This document shows positions 55,631 through 64,000 of a stretch of DNA of 64,000 bases, in pieces. Both the position numbers and the translations under genes were made by a program. This DNA is from Gammaproteobacteria bacterium (GTDB taxonomy: Bacteria; Pseudomonadota; Gammaproteobacteria; Legionellales; Legionellaceae). Location of the stretch: assembly GCA_030147855.1 (NCBI GenBank), contig JASBUO010000041.1, positions 1 to 64,000 on the forward strand. Direction: 5' to 3'. Position 1 is the first letter of the stretch, and each line of letters opens with the position of its first letter. The notes beneath the pieces are model-generated. The model saw nothing but the letters and a program-made list of their open reading frames with translations. It did not search any database and was not told the origin of the DNA.

Positions 55631-56668
55631 TCAATTAATGGTGACTTCTACAGGTAAACCAAATACACGATATTTTTTTGGTAGCTCTTCTTGAAAATGG
55701 ATAATTGCAATTAGTTTATTTTCGCGAGTTGCCAGTGGATTTTGAAAGGTTAGCGGTGTTTTATCAGCATAATTAGGTACATTTACTACTTCCCCTTTCA
55801 CGGTAAAGTTATCAGGAAACGTCATTGTGACTGATATACCTGGATGTATCTCTTCTGCTTCTTTCGGATCGATAAATGCAACCACATGCAAATTGTTTTT
55901 AGTGACAATATCAATGATGTCTTGTCCTGCCGGTAAAAACTCACCAGGATGAATATCGATTTGTTTGACGGCACCTTTTGCAGGCGATTTAATAGCAAAA
56001 TACTGCTTTTTAATCTCAGCTCGTTGAATCTTATTATTCACTTCCTCTAGTTTACGCTTATAGTTCACTTCTATCATCAGATCATTTTCCAAAATAACCT
56101 GTTTAATTTGGTGCTTTAATTGAGAATAGGCCTCTTTTGCTGCAATCACATTTTTGCGAGCTTGTTCAAGTTCAAGTGCTGCAATATGCCCACGAGCCCT
56201 ATAATAGTTAGCAAACTTCTCGTAAACCAACTGGCTTGATTTAATGTCGTTCTCAAGAACCGCCAAATGTGCTTTGAGTGATTCCGTAGACTGATTGTTA
56301 ATATGCGAAATTTGCTCATCAATACGCTTTTTTTCTTGCTTTAAATAGACAAGCTCTGCATCTAGGTCGGGCGATTTAAATTGCAATAACGCCTGATCTT
56401 TCTCTACATGCTCTCCTTCTTTGACAAATAAGGTTTCAACATACCCTGCGTCTGGCGCTCGAATTCTTACTGTATCAAATACCACAACCCCCTGAAATTC
56501 AGCAAAAACCGTTTCATCCAGCAACATATACATCAAATAAATTAAGGGAATACTAATTAAGCCCACAATCATAAACCAACGCAGTTTAGGTGGGGTACGT
56601 TTACCCTGACCGTAATCCTTTACAGTCGCTTTCTCATCTAATTTTTTAGGCCTTAAATTAATTGCCAT
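55631..56668 (-). CDS. HlyD-family membrane-fusion adaptor
   Basis: This 345-residue protein has one membrane helix (about 30-50), a lipoyl-like half (VRIRAPDAGYVETLFVKEGEHVEKDQ), a coiled coil (about 110-220) and the second half with SPAKGAVKQIDIHPGEFLPAG. This is the periplasmic adaptor fold of HlyD/EmrA proteins. No PilZ domain is seen, unlike Alg44. Being between a processive glycosyltransferase and galE, it likely guides a polymer across the periplasm (inference). It starts 19 bases after the glycosyltransferase. Confidence 0.88.
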   Translation of the reverse strand: MAINLRPKKLDEKATVKDYGQGKRTPPKLRWFMIVGLISIPLIYLMYMLLDETVFAEFQGVVVFDTVRIRAPDAGYVETLFVKEGEHVEKDQALLQFKSPDLDAELVYLKQEKKRIDEQISHINNQSTESLKAHLAVLENDIKSSQLVYEKFANYYRARGHIAALELEQARKNVIAAKEAYSQLKHQIKQVILENDLMIEVNYKRKLEEVNNKIQRAEIKKQYFAIKSPAKGAVKQIDIHPGEFLPAGQDIIDIVTKNNLHVVAFIDPKEAEEIHPGISVTMTFPDNFTVKGEVVNVPNYADKTPLTFQNPLATRENKLIAIIHFQEELPKKYRVFGLPVEVTIN

Positions 56669-56687
56669 TTATAGATTACCTACAAAA

Positions 56688-58016
56688 TCATTTAGTTTTT
56701 CGAATCACCCACCAAGGCGCCATTGATGAGTCTTGATGCCCCTTAAAGATAATTTCATTCATAATAAAAAAGAAAGCCATAAACCGCATAATCAGATTAT
56801 ATCCGGGATTTAAAATAAGCCACCCCAAAAAACGGCTATCATCTTTGGGACGCTCTGAAACAAGTAATAAAAACAAAAGAAACATCACAACTGTTACAAG
56901 TAAATAATAACCATATAACATAATAAACATGGCTAAAATCGCGTGCAGCGGGAATTGTATAAAAATAAGTGTCGTGTAGCACAAAACAACAAACGGTAAA
57001 ATCAACTGAAAATATAAGCCGTACCACACAATAAAAACCAACTTCTTAAATGACAGCAACTTTGTGCTAAAAAGTCGCCAATGGCGTGTCACGTAAATGT
57101 AGTACAAATCACCATCCCATCGCACTCGCTGCTTTAAAAGCCCCATAAATGTACTCGGTGACTCTGTCCACGACACCGCATAGGGTTCGTGAATCATTTT
57201 AAGCCATGGATAGCGGCTTAAATAACTGTGCATGCGCAGTGTCATGTCCAAGTCTTCTGCTGTCCCATTAAGCCACCCCCCAATTTGCTTCACAAATGAG
57301 GTTCTGAAAACACCAAATGCCCCTGATATATTATTAACAACCCCAAGCTCCGTTAACCCAAAACGGGCTAACTGGATACTCATCATATATTCCAGAGCTT
57401 GCATCCGCGTTGTTAAAGAATCAAACTGATTCCTAACTCGCACAGCGCCTGATACCACAACTACGTGCGGGTCTCTAAAATGTTTTGCGGCATGTGCAAT
57501 GGTTGTATTGTCCATCGAAGTATCTGCATCCATCATCACAATCATTTCACCTCTTGCTACCCTAAGTCCTAAATTCATTGAACTGGCATGCCCACCTCGC
57601 GCCATCTTCTTGATAATTTTAAATTTTCTATCGACACCATTATGAAATTTTTTGGCGATGTTTTCAGCAAGCTTTACTGTTTTTTGGTTCTCTGCTGCAT
57701 TATCAACAATGATTAAAACTTCAATCACACCTTCATAAATTTGTTCGCCAATGGACTGAAATGTAACCAATAACTCATCGTATGTTTCATTGTATGCAGT
57801 CACCACAATACTGACTAAAGGGGTATACACTTCCCTAAACCCTTTTTGCTTATGTAATGAGAGCCAACCTTTGATACTATATGCGGCGGTAAACATATAA
57901 AACGGCATTTCTAAGAACAGTACAAACGGAAAATAATATAAAAAAAGATTAATAATCTTGCCTGATTTCAAAATAGAAACAACGTAATGTTCAATACCGT
58001 ATACTATGTCAATCAT
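56688..58016 (-). CDS. Processive GT2 glycosyltransferase, cellulose-synthase-like
   Basis: This 442-residue membrane protein has N-terminal helices, a cytosolic GT2 domain (about 45-290) and four or so C-terminal helices. All four processive motifs are seen: the nucleotide Asp in LIIVDNAAE, DxD in MMDADTSMD, the catalytic acid in TAEDLDMT and QxxRW in LKQRVRWDGD. It would polymerise sugars and extrude the chain at once. No PilZ domain is present, so c-di-GMP control, if any, must come through another protein. Its start overlaps the stop of the TackOD1-like gene by ATGA. Confidence 0.9.
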   Translation of the reverse strand: MIDIVYGIEHYVVSILKSGKIINLFLYYFPFVLFLEMPFYMFTAAYSIKGWLSLHKQKGFREVYTPLVSIVVTAYNETYDELLVTFQSIGEQIYEGVIEVLIIVDNAAENQKTVKLAENIAKKFHNGVDRKFKIIKKMARGGHASSMNLGLRVARGEMIVMMDADTSMDNTTIAHAAKHFRDPHVVVVSGAVRVRNQFDSLTTRMQALEYMMSIQLARFGLTELGVVNNISGAFGVFRTSFVKQIGGWLNGTAEDLDMTLRMHSYLSRYPWLKMIHEPYAVSWTESPSTFMGLLKQRVRWDGDLYYIYVTRHWRLFSTKLLSFKKLVFIVWYGLYFQLILPFVVLCYTTLIFIQFPLHAILAMFIMLYGYYLLVTVVMFLLFLLLVSERPKDDSRFLGWLILNPGYNLIMRFMAFFFIMNEIIFKGHQDSSMAPWWVIRKTK

Positions 58017-59398
58017 GCGCTAACTCGATTTAACATTTCATTGACTAATAAATCTTTATCTAGTTCACTTTCGAGAATCTCCGCAGACGATAAAAAACCA
58101 AATTTAATCTGTAACGTCGGGGCATCTGGCAATGCATTCTTATCAAAGTGCTCAATTCGCTCTTGAATCACTTGGATATGATCAAGGTTTGTCATGGTTA
58201 ATAAACAAAATAATTTATCATCTTCAACACTTATTAGGTCTGTTTTCCTGAATAAACTACGTGCATTTTCATAAAACAATACTAACTGTTGCTCTGTTTT
58301 TAAAAAGCCAACTTCTTTAATCAGCTCATTAATATTTTCAACAAAAATAACACCTGCTACAAACTCTATTTCTGAGTGTCTTTGAGAAACACGTACTTGC
58401 CACTGAACAATAAGCTCCCATAAGTCAAAGTTAATTAGCTCAAAAAATGCACCCAAATCGAGCGCTAATTTTTGTAATTGATTTTTCGCAAACTCCGCCC
58501 CTTTTTGCGTTAATTGAAAGGCGTTCAGTTTTCTAGTATTCAAGTCCTCAGGCTTACCCATGTCATTACATACCAAGCACATACATAAGGTGTTCGGTTC
58601 AAAAAAACGATGCTGGCATTTTTCGCAAATTTTATCTTCAAGTGGCTTATCGTAATCGATACCAATATGCTTCAAAACGGTCTGACAGCGCGCACACACA
58701 AGCTCCTGATGCCGCAAAAATTCTTTAACGGGGCCAACATTACCGCAAGTAAAACAATGCACAAATGGCTCTATATGCAAATCAACCGAATCGCAGTTTG
58801 GGCAGCAGTTTTTAAAATTTAAAAGCCCCCCTTCACACTTGGGGCACACTTGCAACTCACTCACAGCCTCAACCGGCTCTAAATATTCACGTTTTACCAA
58901 ACCATTTAAAACATACCAATGATCGTTTGCAGAGCCTTCAAGGCTCAACGCCGCAACAAGCGGATAAGTAAATCCATAGGGATTTTGACAAGTCATTTTG
59001 GGAAGAAGTTGTAGGTCTTTACGTGCAAATAAAAAGCGACAAATAAACACATTAATATCTTGTCTTTCTACGTGCGCCCCATCATTTTTTTCACAGGCTT
59101 CAATACGTTCTCGAATTTGTTTTGCCTCTCCATAGGATCGCTCTTGAAACACACCATCTAAAAGCAACTCATACGCATCAGGAATCGTATCCCAAGCATA
59201 AAAAGCCGTATAACGATAGGCAGGTGTTTGACGTAATTGCATCACCGAATCAAGATGAATACCATCATCAAAATCAAAAATAACTAAAAGACAGCCCGCA
59301 TCAGGTAATTGCTCTATGGTTTCAACTTGAAGCAGCCTTTCGTCTAAAGAATCGAGTTTTCTTTGGCTCAGCAAATATCCCTTTGCGTCCATCAGCAA
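58013..59398 (-). CDS. TackOD1-like zinc-ribbon protein with degenerate GGDEF-like tail
   Basis: This protein of about 461 residues starts with a receiver-like region (1-115) lacking a convincing phospho-Asp site. A cysteine-rich middle (185-277) has six C-x-x-C type knots (Cys185/188, 199/202, 215/218, 235/238, 258/261 and 274/277), matching the TackOD1 signalling domain first described in thaumarchaea. The C-terminal part (about 330-455) has the strand-helix rhythm of a GGDEF domain without its active motif. It opens the polysaccharide operon and is coupled to the GT2 gene by ATGA. A role as a regulatory subunit, perhaps sensing a metal or nucleotide, is inference. The start is TTG at 59398 (AGAGG well spaced) or ATG at 59392. 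Confidence 0.75.
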   Translation of the reverse strand: MLMDAKGYLLSQRKLDSLDERLLQVETIEQLPDAGCLLVIFDFDDGIHLDSVMQLRQTPAYRYTAFYAWDTIPDAYELLLDGVFQERSYGEAKQIRERIEACEKNDGAHVERQDINVFICRFLFARKDLQLLPKMTCQNPYGFTYPLVAALSLEGSANDHWYVLNGLVKREYLEPVEAVSELQVCPKCEGGLLNFKNCCPNCDSVDLHIEPFVHCFTCGNVGPVKEFLRHQELVCARCQTVLKHIGIDYDKPLEDKICEKCQHRFFEPNTLCMCLVCNDMGKPEDLNTRKLNAFQLTQKGAEFAKNQLQKLALDLGAFFELINFDLWELIVQWQVRVSQRHSEIEFVAGVIFVENINELIKEVGFLKTEQQLVLFYENARSLFRKTDLISVEDDKLFCLLTMTNLDHIQVIQERIEHFDKNALPDAPTLQIKFGFLSSAEILESELDKDLLVNEMLNRVSA

Positions 59399-59440
59399 AA
59401 CATCCTCTTGTATGCGCGTTAAGTTAAGTATAACGAGGAT

Positions 59441-60343
59441 TTATAAACTTTGCTGCCCCCCAAAACGTAATCTAAAGAATCCCGGTAAGCGCGCGCCAAA
59501 CAAATGCACCATAAGCCCAAACAAAATGAAGCATGTGGCCATTAATTTCCAGGTTTGCATGCCCTCTCCAAACACAAGGCTTGACGCAAACAATCCAACA
59601 ATTGGCACTAGTAACGTAAAGGGAACCACCATACCCACTGAGTATTTTCCCAAAAGCCATGCCCACACTCCATACCCAATCCACGTAGAAACATACGCAA
59701 TATAAAACACAGATAAGATACTACGCCATGACAATGCATGCAGCGCTGTAAAAATGGCTGTTGGTCCATCTACAATATAGGAGGCAGTAAAAAGTGGTGG
59801 CAACGATAAAAAGCTTGCCCATACAATAAGTCCCATCCCCTGAGTGGTTCCTATTTTTTTTACACACAAATTGCCAGCACCCCACATGACAGCCGCAACT
59901 AAAATCCACATACACCCAGCAAGATTAATATCACCCCCACCGAGGTGCTCAAGCACAATAAGAAGCCCTATAAAAGCAAAAAAGGTACCCGCCACTTGCC
60001 AGCGCGTTAAACGTTCGCCTAAAAATACAGCAGCCAATAAAAAACTAAAGAAAACCTGAATTTGTGATAATAGCGATGCAATCCCTGCTGCAGTTCCTGC
60101 TTTCATACCTAAAAACATGAAGGCAAAGTGCAGTGTAAATGTCAAAAAGCTATAGGCAAGTAACCAACGCCAAGGCACATCCGGGCGTTTTATAAAAAAA
60201 ACAAGCGGAATACTCGATAAGAAAAAACGTAATGCACACAGCGTAAGTGGCGGTATTTCTTGAATGCCGAGTTGGACAAATACAAAATTACCCCCCCAAA
60301 CAATGGCAACAAGCACTGCGAGTAATATATGTTTTAATTGCAT
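59441..60343 (-). CDS. EamA/DMT-family exporter
   Basis: This 300-residue inner-membrane protein has ten hydrophobic segments in two EamA repeats (WGGNFVFVQLGIQEIPP near the start and the second half from residue 150). Members export amino acids or small metabolites, as RhaT and YdcZ relatives do; the substrate is unknown. A predicted role in amino acid export is generic. It is divergent from hisC and lies 42 bases upstream of the TackOD1-like gene on the same strand, so it could be read into that operon. Confidence 0.88.
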   Translation of the reverse strand: MQLKHILLAVLVAIVWGGNFVFVQLGIQEIPPLTLCALRFFLSSIPLVFFIKRPDVPWRWLLAYSFLTFTLHFAFMFLGMKAGTAAGIASLLSQIQVFFSFLLAAVFLGERLTRWQVAGTFFAFIGLLIVLEHLGGGDINLAGCMWILVAAVMWGAGNLCVKKIGTTQGMGLIVWASFLSLPPLFTASYIVDGPTAIFTALHALSWRSILSVFYIAYVSTWIGYGVWAWLLGKYSVGMVVPFTLLVPIVGLFASSLVFGEGMQTWKLMATCFILFGLMVHLFGARLPGFFRLRFGGQQSL

Positions 60344-60384
60344 CTTATCACCTAAGTTCTAGAATATTCACCCCGAAAATTCCC

Positions 60385-60412
60385 TTGACTCCGCTTCTCA
60401 CTTCGCTAAGAT
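60385..60412 (+). promoter_or_regulatory. Probable promoter of hisC-phhB
   Basis: TTGACT at 60385-60390 and TAAGAT at 60407-60412 are 16 bases apart, ending 30 bases before the hisC start. Confidence 0.6.
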
Positions 60413-60442
60413 GTGGTGTCTTACAAATGCAGGAAGCAAAAC

Positions 60443-61564
60443 ATGTCGTATGATTATAGCACTCTCCCACACACAGGAATTCAAAGACTTCATCCCTACG
60501 TACCTGGCAAAGCAACTGGCAGCTTAACTCATGAAAAAGGCATGACTGATGTCATTAAACTGGCCAGCAATGAAAACCCGCTGGGATGCAGTCCCGCCAT
60601 TGCTGATGCATTAAGAAGCATGACCCCACACGATATTGCAACCTACCCCATTACACGAGAAAATCCTTTGCGAGCAAAGCTTGCTGAACATACAGGACTC
60701 GATAAAGAGGCTGTTATACTCAGTAATGGCTCAGATATTTTATTCCATTTACTACTTGAGTGCTTTGCACTACACACAGGAAAACATATTTTAACACACG
60801 AATATGCATTTATTACTTATGAAGTACAAGCCAATACACTCGGTATTCCTGTTAAAAAAGTTCCTCTACACGCCAACTGGGAAGTTGATGTTGATAGTAT
60901 CATTCAAGCATGTACAGAAAAAACAGCTCTCATTTTTTTAGCAAACCCCAACAACCCAACTGGGGTGCTCATTCAACCCAAAGCTATTGAAAAACTTTTA
61001 AACAACATTCCTGCAAGCACCCTCTTGGTGCTTGATGAAGCCTATCATGAATATACCCCTAAAGACCAACAATCTCATGCAAAAACATGGCTTGAAAAGT
61101 ATCCAAACTTAGTCATTACAAGAACTTTTTCAAAGGTATATGGGCTTGCCGCATTAAGGCTTGGTTATGCATTGGCAAACCCTGATATCGCAGCACTCTT
61201 GCAGCGCATCCAACTTCCCTTTACTGTCAGCCAACCCTCCATGCTGGCAGGCATTGCAGCCCTTCAAGACCAAGAGTTTGTAAAGAAAAGCATTCAAGTC
61301 AATCAAGAAGGGCTGTCACAAATGACAGAAGCCCTAGATAGACTCGCGCTTGAACATCTACCAACTGCTTGTAATTTTATTACCTTGGATTGCGATCGAA
61401 ATGCGGTGGAACTCGACGGCCATCTACAGGCACGTGGCATCATTACGCGCCCACTCAATCCCTATGGTTTAACGCAGCACCTCCGTGTTACGATTGGCAC
61501 CTTCGAGCAAAATGCACGTTTTTTAACTGCTCTCCCTCTTTGTTTAAAGGAAACTTTATCATGA
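60443..61564 (+). CDS. hisC: Histidinol-phosphate/aromatic aminotransferase
   Basis: This 373-residue PLP enzyme of aminotransferase class I/II has the HisC signatures KLASNENPLGCSP, FLANPNNPTG, VLDEAYHEY and the PLP Lys in TFSKVYGLAALRLGY. It can transfer amino groups in histidine synthesis or to aromatic keto acids; related enzymes make phenylalanine and tyrosine. AGGAAG precedes the ATG at 60443. It overlaps phhB by ATGA, and the partner argues for an aromatic amino acid role rather than histidine (inference). Confidence 0.88.
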   Translation: MSYDYSTLPHTGIQRLHPYVPGKATGSLTHEKGMTDVIKLASNENPLGCSPAIADALRSMTPHDIATYPITRENPLRAKLAEHTGLDKEAVILSNGSDILFHLLLECFALHTGKHILTHEYAFITYEVQANTLGIPVKKVPLHANWEVDVDSIIQACTEKTALIFLANPNNPTGVLIQPKAIEKLLNNIPASTLLVLDEAYHEYTPKDQQSHAKTWLEKYPNLVITRTFSKVYGLAALRLGYALANPDIAALLQRIQLPFTVSQPSMLAGIAALQDQEFVKKSIQVNQEGLSQMTEALDRLALEHLPTACNFITLDCDRNAVELDGHLQARGIITRPLNPYGLTQHLRVTIGTFEQNARFLTALPLCLKETLS

Positions 61565-61899
61565 ACGATTTAGCAACAAAACATTGTGAACCTTGTGAAG
61601 GTATTGGTAACCCACTTAATCGCGAACAAATTGACACGTTGCTTCCGCAGCTTGAATCTGAGTGGTGCGTATCGGACGATTTAACGACTATCCAGCGCGC
61701 TTATTCATTTGAGAACTTTCATGAAACAATGGCTTTTATAAATGCCATTGCATGGATTGCGCACCGTGAAAATCATCACCCAGACATTGAACTAGGCTAT
61801 AACTATTGTCGTGTTAGCTTCATGACACATGCCTTAAAAGGTCTTTCACATAACGACTTTATTTGTGCCTCTAAAATTGATCAAGTATTACAAATGTAA
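61561..61899 (+). CDS. phhB: Pterin-4a-carbinolamine dehydratase
   Basis: This 112-residue enzyme dehydrates the 4a-hydroxy pterin formed by phenylalanine hydroxylase and so recycles tetrahydrobiopterin. The motif AHRENHHPDIELGYNYCRV is the family active site with three His residues. The N terminus, with CEPCEG, is the usual extended bacterial form. Its start overlaps the hisC stop. No phenylalanine hydroxylase gene lies in this window. Confidence 0.95.
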   Translation: MNDLATKHCEPCEGIGNPLNREQIDTLLPQLESEWCVSDDLTTIQRAYSFENFHETMAFINAIAWIAHRENHHPDIELGYNYCRVSFMTHALKGLSHNDFICASKIDQVLQM

Positions 61900-61967
61900 T
61901 GCTAAGTAATTCATATACTCATAGGAATTGAGTACAAAGCCAACCTCAACACAACAAAGAAGTATTT

Positions 61968-63029
61968 ATGAAGAAACCATTTGGAGCGTTCACGCTTGCC
62001 TGTTTAATGGCATCTCAAAGTTATGCAACCACGTACTATCCTGCTCAAATTCTAGGACGTGACTTAGGTATAAAAGGGCTTGGCTGGGCAGGACACGTAA
62101 GCCTTACTATTGCCAAACGCTTTTCAGACACCGCAGACGCTGTCATTGAAGTCTTAAACGAAGTAGATGTGATTCAAATTAATTCTATTGAAACGTTTAA
62201 ACAAACCACACGTTACTGGGGAAGCCGCTATGGCATTGCAGATAATACACCTGCAGCCAAGATAATCATAGAAGAAGCACTCAAGCAACGTGCCCTCTGC
62301 CCCATTTATACTGACTCCGCCACTTATCACGCGGGGCTTGGCACACCAGACAACCCTACCCGCTGCGCCGTATTTAGGTGCGATACATTTATTAACTACT
62401 TGTTTCATTATGCGGGTTACACCCTGCCAACATATCGCGGAAAAACCTTACCACGACTTGTTTTTAAAGCCTTTCCCAAAGCACATGAAGATGGCTTTAG
62501 CACGACCGATTTAAGCTTTGAAGCATTTAAGGCGCAATTTGACAAGCCTCCGTCACACATCACACCCCAAAGCATTCGAACCACATGGCAACTTGCACAC
62601 AGCCTCAAGTTGTCACTTCAAAAGCGTCTCTTTTTACTCGACTATTTAGGGCTTAATGGCAGCCCAGAGCTCATTACAGCATTCATTGACGACTATCAAA
62701 AGCAAACCCATCCTGCCATTAAAAGCATGTTGATTCGCTCAACTTTCACGCTTTACCAAACACACTTTTTAAACCAACCCCATCTCGAGCTTGCTGCATT
62801 TTATCAAACATTATTAAGTGATCCGTTACAAACTCAGGATGTTCCTTTTGTTATTCGTGGTTTTATCGCAACCAATGATTCAAAGACTATTTTAACATTT
62901 CGGCAAAATATCTACACCCTACTTCGTAAGCATCAACAAGACCTACCTAAAGACATACAGTTTAGTCTTTACAAACTGCTAGAGAATACAAAGCGCTTAC
63001 TTTATAATTCGTCTTCATTTATTCAGTAA
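61968..63029 (+). CDS. YiiX/YebB-like permuted papain-fold protein, exported
   Basis: This 353-residue protein has a signal peptide (FTLACLMASQSYA). Residues about 30-170 resemble the permuted NlpC/P60 papain fold: the catalytic His would be in WAGHVSLTI near residue 41 and the Cys in VFRCDTFINYLF near residue 141, with the conserved block YWGSRYGIAD between. The rest is helical (LLDYLGLNGSPELITAF). The substrate could be peptidoglycan peptides or an acyl/thioester bond; it is unknown. A second copy follows after 7 bases. Confidence 0.72.
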   Translation: MKKPFGAFTLACLMASQSYATTYYPAQILGRDLGIKGLGWAGHVSLTIAKRFSDTADAVIEVLNEVDVIQINSIETFKQTTRYWGSRYGIADNTPAAKIIIEEALKQRALCPIYTDSATYHAGLGTPDNPTRCAVFRCDTFINYLFHYAGYTLPTYRGKTLPRLVFKAFPKAHEDGFSTTDLSFEAFKAQFDKPPSHITPQSIRTTWQLAHSLKLSLQKRLFLLDYLGLNGSPELITAFIDDYQKQTHPAIKSMLIRSTFTLYQTHFLNQPHLELAAFYQTLLSDPLQTQDVPFVIRGFIATNDSKTILTFRQNIYTLLRKHQQDLPKDIQFSLYKLLENTKRLLYNSSSFIQ

Positions 63030-63036
63030 CTTGGTC

Positions 63037-64000
63037 ATGAATAGACACTACCTGCTATTAATTGCCTCGGCTTTATACAGTTTGTCAGCAGGGGCCGTCA
63101 CTCATTACCCTGCAGAAATTGTGGGGCGAGATATTAACCATCCTCTTGCTTATTGGCTTGGACACATTGGTATTACCTACGCAGAAAACGCGTCCGAGCC
63201 TACTGAAGACATCATTGAAGTGCTAGATACAATAAATGTTATTCAAATTAATCCACTCTCAGACTTCAAGCAACGCTCATATTACTGGGGCAGCCGCTAT
63301 GGTATTGCAGACCGTCGCAAATCCGCTGAAAAAGTCATTGGTGAAGCATTGAGGCAGCGTGCACTGTGCCCCATTTATACCATGTCAGACACCTTCCACG
63401 AAGGCTTTGGCACACCAGATAATCCGATTCGTTGCGCAGTATTTAGGTGTGATACTTTTGTAAATCATATATTTCATGCAGCAGGCCACAATCTCGCCAC
63501 ATACAGTGGAGTCACAGTGCCTTTACGTGTTTTTTATCAGTTTCCTAAAGCCCATCATGACAATAAAGAGCTTACCCAAGCAATGCCCTTGAATACCTTC
63601 AAGGCGCAAGTTGACCTCCCTAAAGAAAAAACAACACCTGCAAGCATTCATCGCTTATGGGCGCTTGCTAAAAACCCTCACTTAAGCCTCGATAAGCGTT
63701 TGTTTTTACTGGATTACCTAGGGCTTAATGGCACGCCTGATTTAATCGATGCATTCATTGAATACCACGACCAAGCACCGCATAGAAACATAAAAAACAT
63801 GCTAATTCGGTCAACATTCACACTCTATCAAACTCACTTTGCACCCGAACAACATCCAACACTACAAGCATTTTATCAACGCCTACTCACCGAAACGCTC
63901 GATACAAAGGCACTTCCTTTTGTGATTCACGGGTTTGTCACTTTAAGTAATAAAAAAGACCTTTTACTCTATCAATATCGCATTAATCAGCAGCTTGCTC
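63037..64000 (+). CDS. Second YiiX-like paralogue, truncated by window end
   Basis: About 321 residues are visible before the window ends. It has a signal peptide (LLIASALYSLSAGA) and the same blocks as its neighbour: His in YWLGHIGIT, YWGSRYGIAD and Cys in VFRCDTFVNHIFH, then LLDYLGLNGTPDLIDAF. I judge the identity with the upstream gene to be above 50%, so this is a tandem duplication. The C-terminal end lies outside the window; the reading frame is open to the last base. Confidence 0.75.
   Translation, partial: MNRHYLLLIASALYSLSAGAVTHYPAEIVGRDINHPLAYWLGHIGITYAENASEPTEDIIEVLDTINVIQINPLSDFKQRSYYWGSRYGIADRRKSAEKVIGEALRQRALCPIYTMSDTFHEGFGTPDNPIRCAVFRCDTFVNHIFHAAGHNLATYSGVTVPLRVFYQFPKAHHDNKELTQAMPLNTFKAQVDLPKEKTTPASIHRLWALAKNPHLSLDKRLFLLDYLGLNGTPDLIDAFIEYHDQAPHRNIKNMLIRSTFTLYQTHFAPEQHPTLQAFYQRLLTETLDTKALPFVIHGFVTLSNKKDLLLYQYRINQQLA

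Noticed and set aside
1..64000. tRNA, rRNA, CRISPR arrays, insertion sequences and prophage
   Set aside because: I looked in the intergenic gaps for tRNA T-loop motifs, for regular direct repeats and for transposase or phage genes and found none.

Overview
The window looks like the chromosome of a gammaproteobacterium of about 40% GC. The core gene order supports this: ndk-rlmN-rodZ-hisS-yfgM-bamB-der, aceE-aceF-lpd, asnS, and pyrD facing trhO. Several traits suggest a host-associated or amoeba-associated lineage such as the Legionellales: a legiolysin-type hppD operon, a predicted secreted-type nucleic-acid deaminase, two exported papain-like proteins and two decaying genes. This placement is an inference, because no rRNA is present. 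I found no tRNA, rRNA, CRISPR array, prophage or insertion sequence.

Layout. 1-5 kb: an accessory block with the left-edge partial gene, a 636-residue deaminase-fold protein, a lipase-like hydrolase and a 409-base non-coding stretch carrying a dispersed repeat. 3.5-9.2 kb: housekeeping and repair genes (FAD monooxygenase, tag, a NIF3-type domain protein, msrAB, nadD, an M50 protease) and an AhpD-like gene broken by an amber codon. 9.2-17.1 kb: the pyruvate dehydrogenase operon, a cysteine-rich lipoprotein, a cation/proton antiporter and a glycerophosphodiesterase. 17.2-24.2 kb: a GIY-YIG pseudogene, then a five-gene aromatic amino acid degradation operon (dehydrogenase, O-methyltransferase, hppD, fumarylacetoacetase, maiA) without the homogentisate dioxygenase step, then asnS. 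24.2-29.5 kb: an EAL phosphodiesterase, pabB-pabA and an APC-family permease.

29.5-39.1 kb is the most striking block. Nine tightly coupled genes read on the minus strand in the order cheW, cheR-TPR, cheW, soluble double-PAS receptor, cheA-REC, cheB, cheY, cheC, PAS-GGDEF-HPt. The arrangement resembles the Pseudomonas Wsp system, but the diguanylate cyclase carries a C-terminal phosphotransfer domain instead of a receiver, and a CheC-type phosphatase is added. This suggests a phosphorelay from the CheA receiver to the cyclase.

39.2-54.6 kb holds a hydrolase/DUF1189/ClcA operon, an L,D-transpeptidase, an AspRS of archaeal/eukaryal type, cytochrome c5, the ndk-der housekeeping cluster (without pilF and ispG), pyrD and trhO. 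54.6-59.4 kb is a four-gene operon (zinc-ribbon TackOD1-like protein with a degenerate GGDEF-like tail, processive GT2 glycosyltransferase, HlyD-type adaptor, galE) that probably makes and exports a polysaccharide. It is a plausible target of the cyclic-di-GMP made by the 30 kb system and removed by the 24 kb phosphodiesterase. 59.4-64 kb: an EamA exporter, hisC-phhB (again aromatic amino acid metabolism) and two tandem YiiX-like paralogues, the second cut by the window end.
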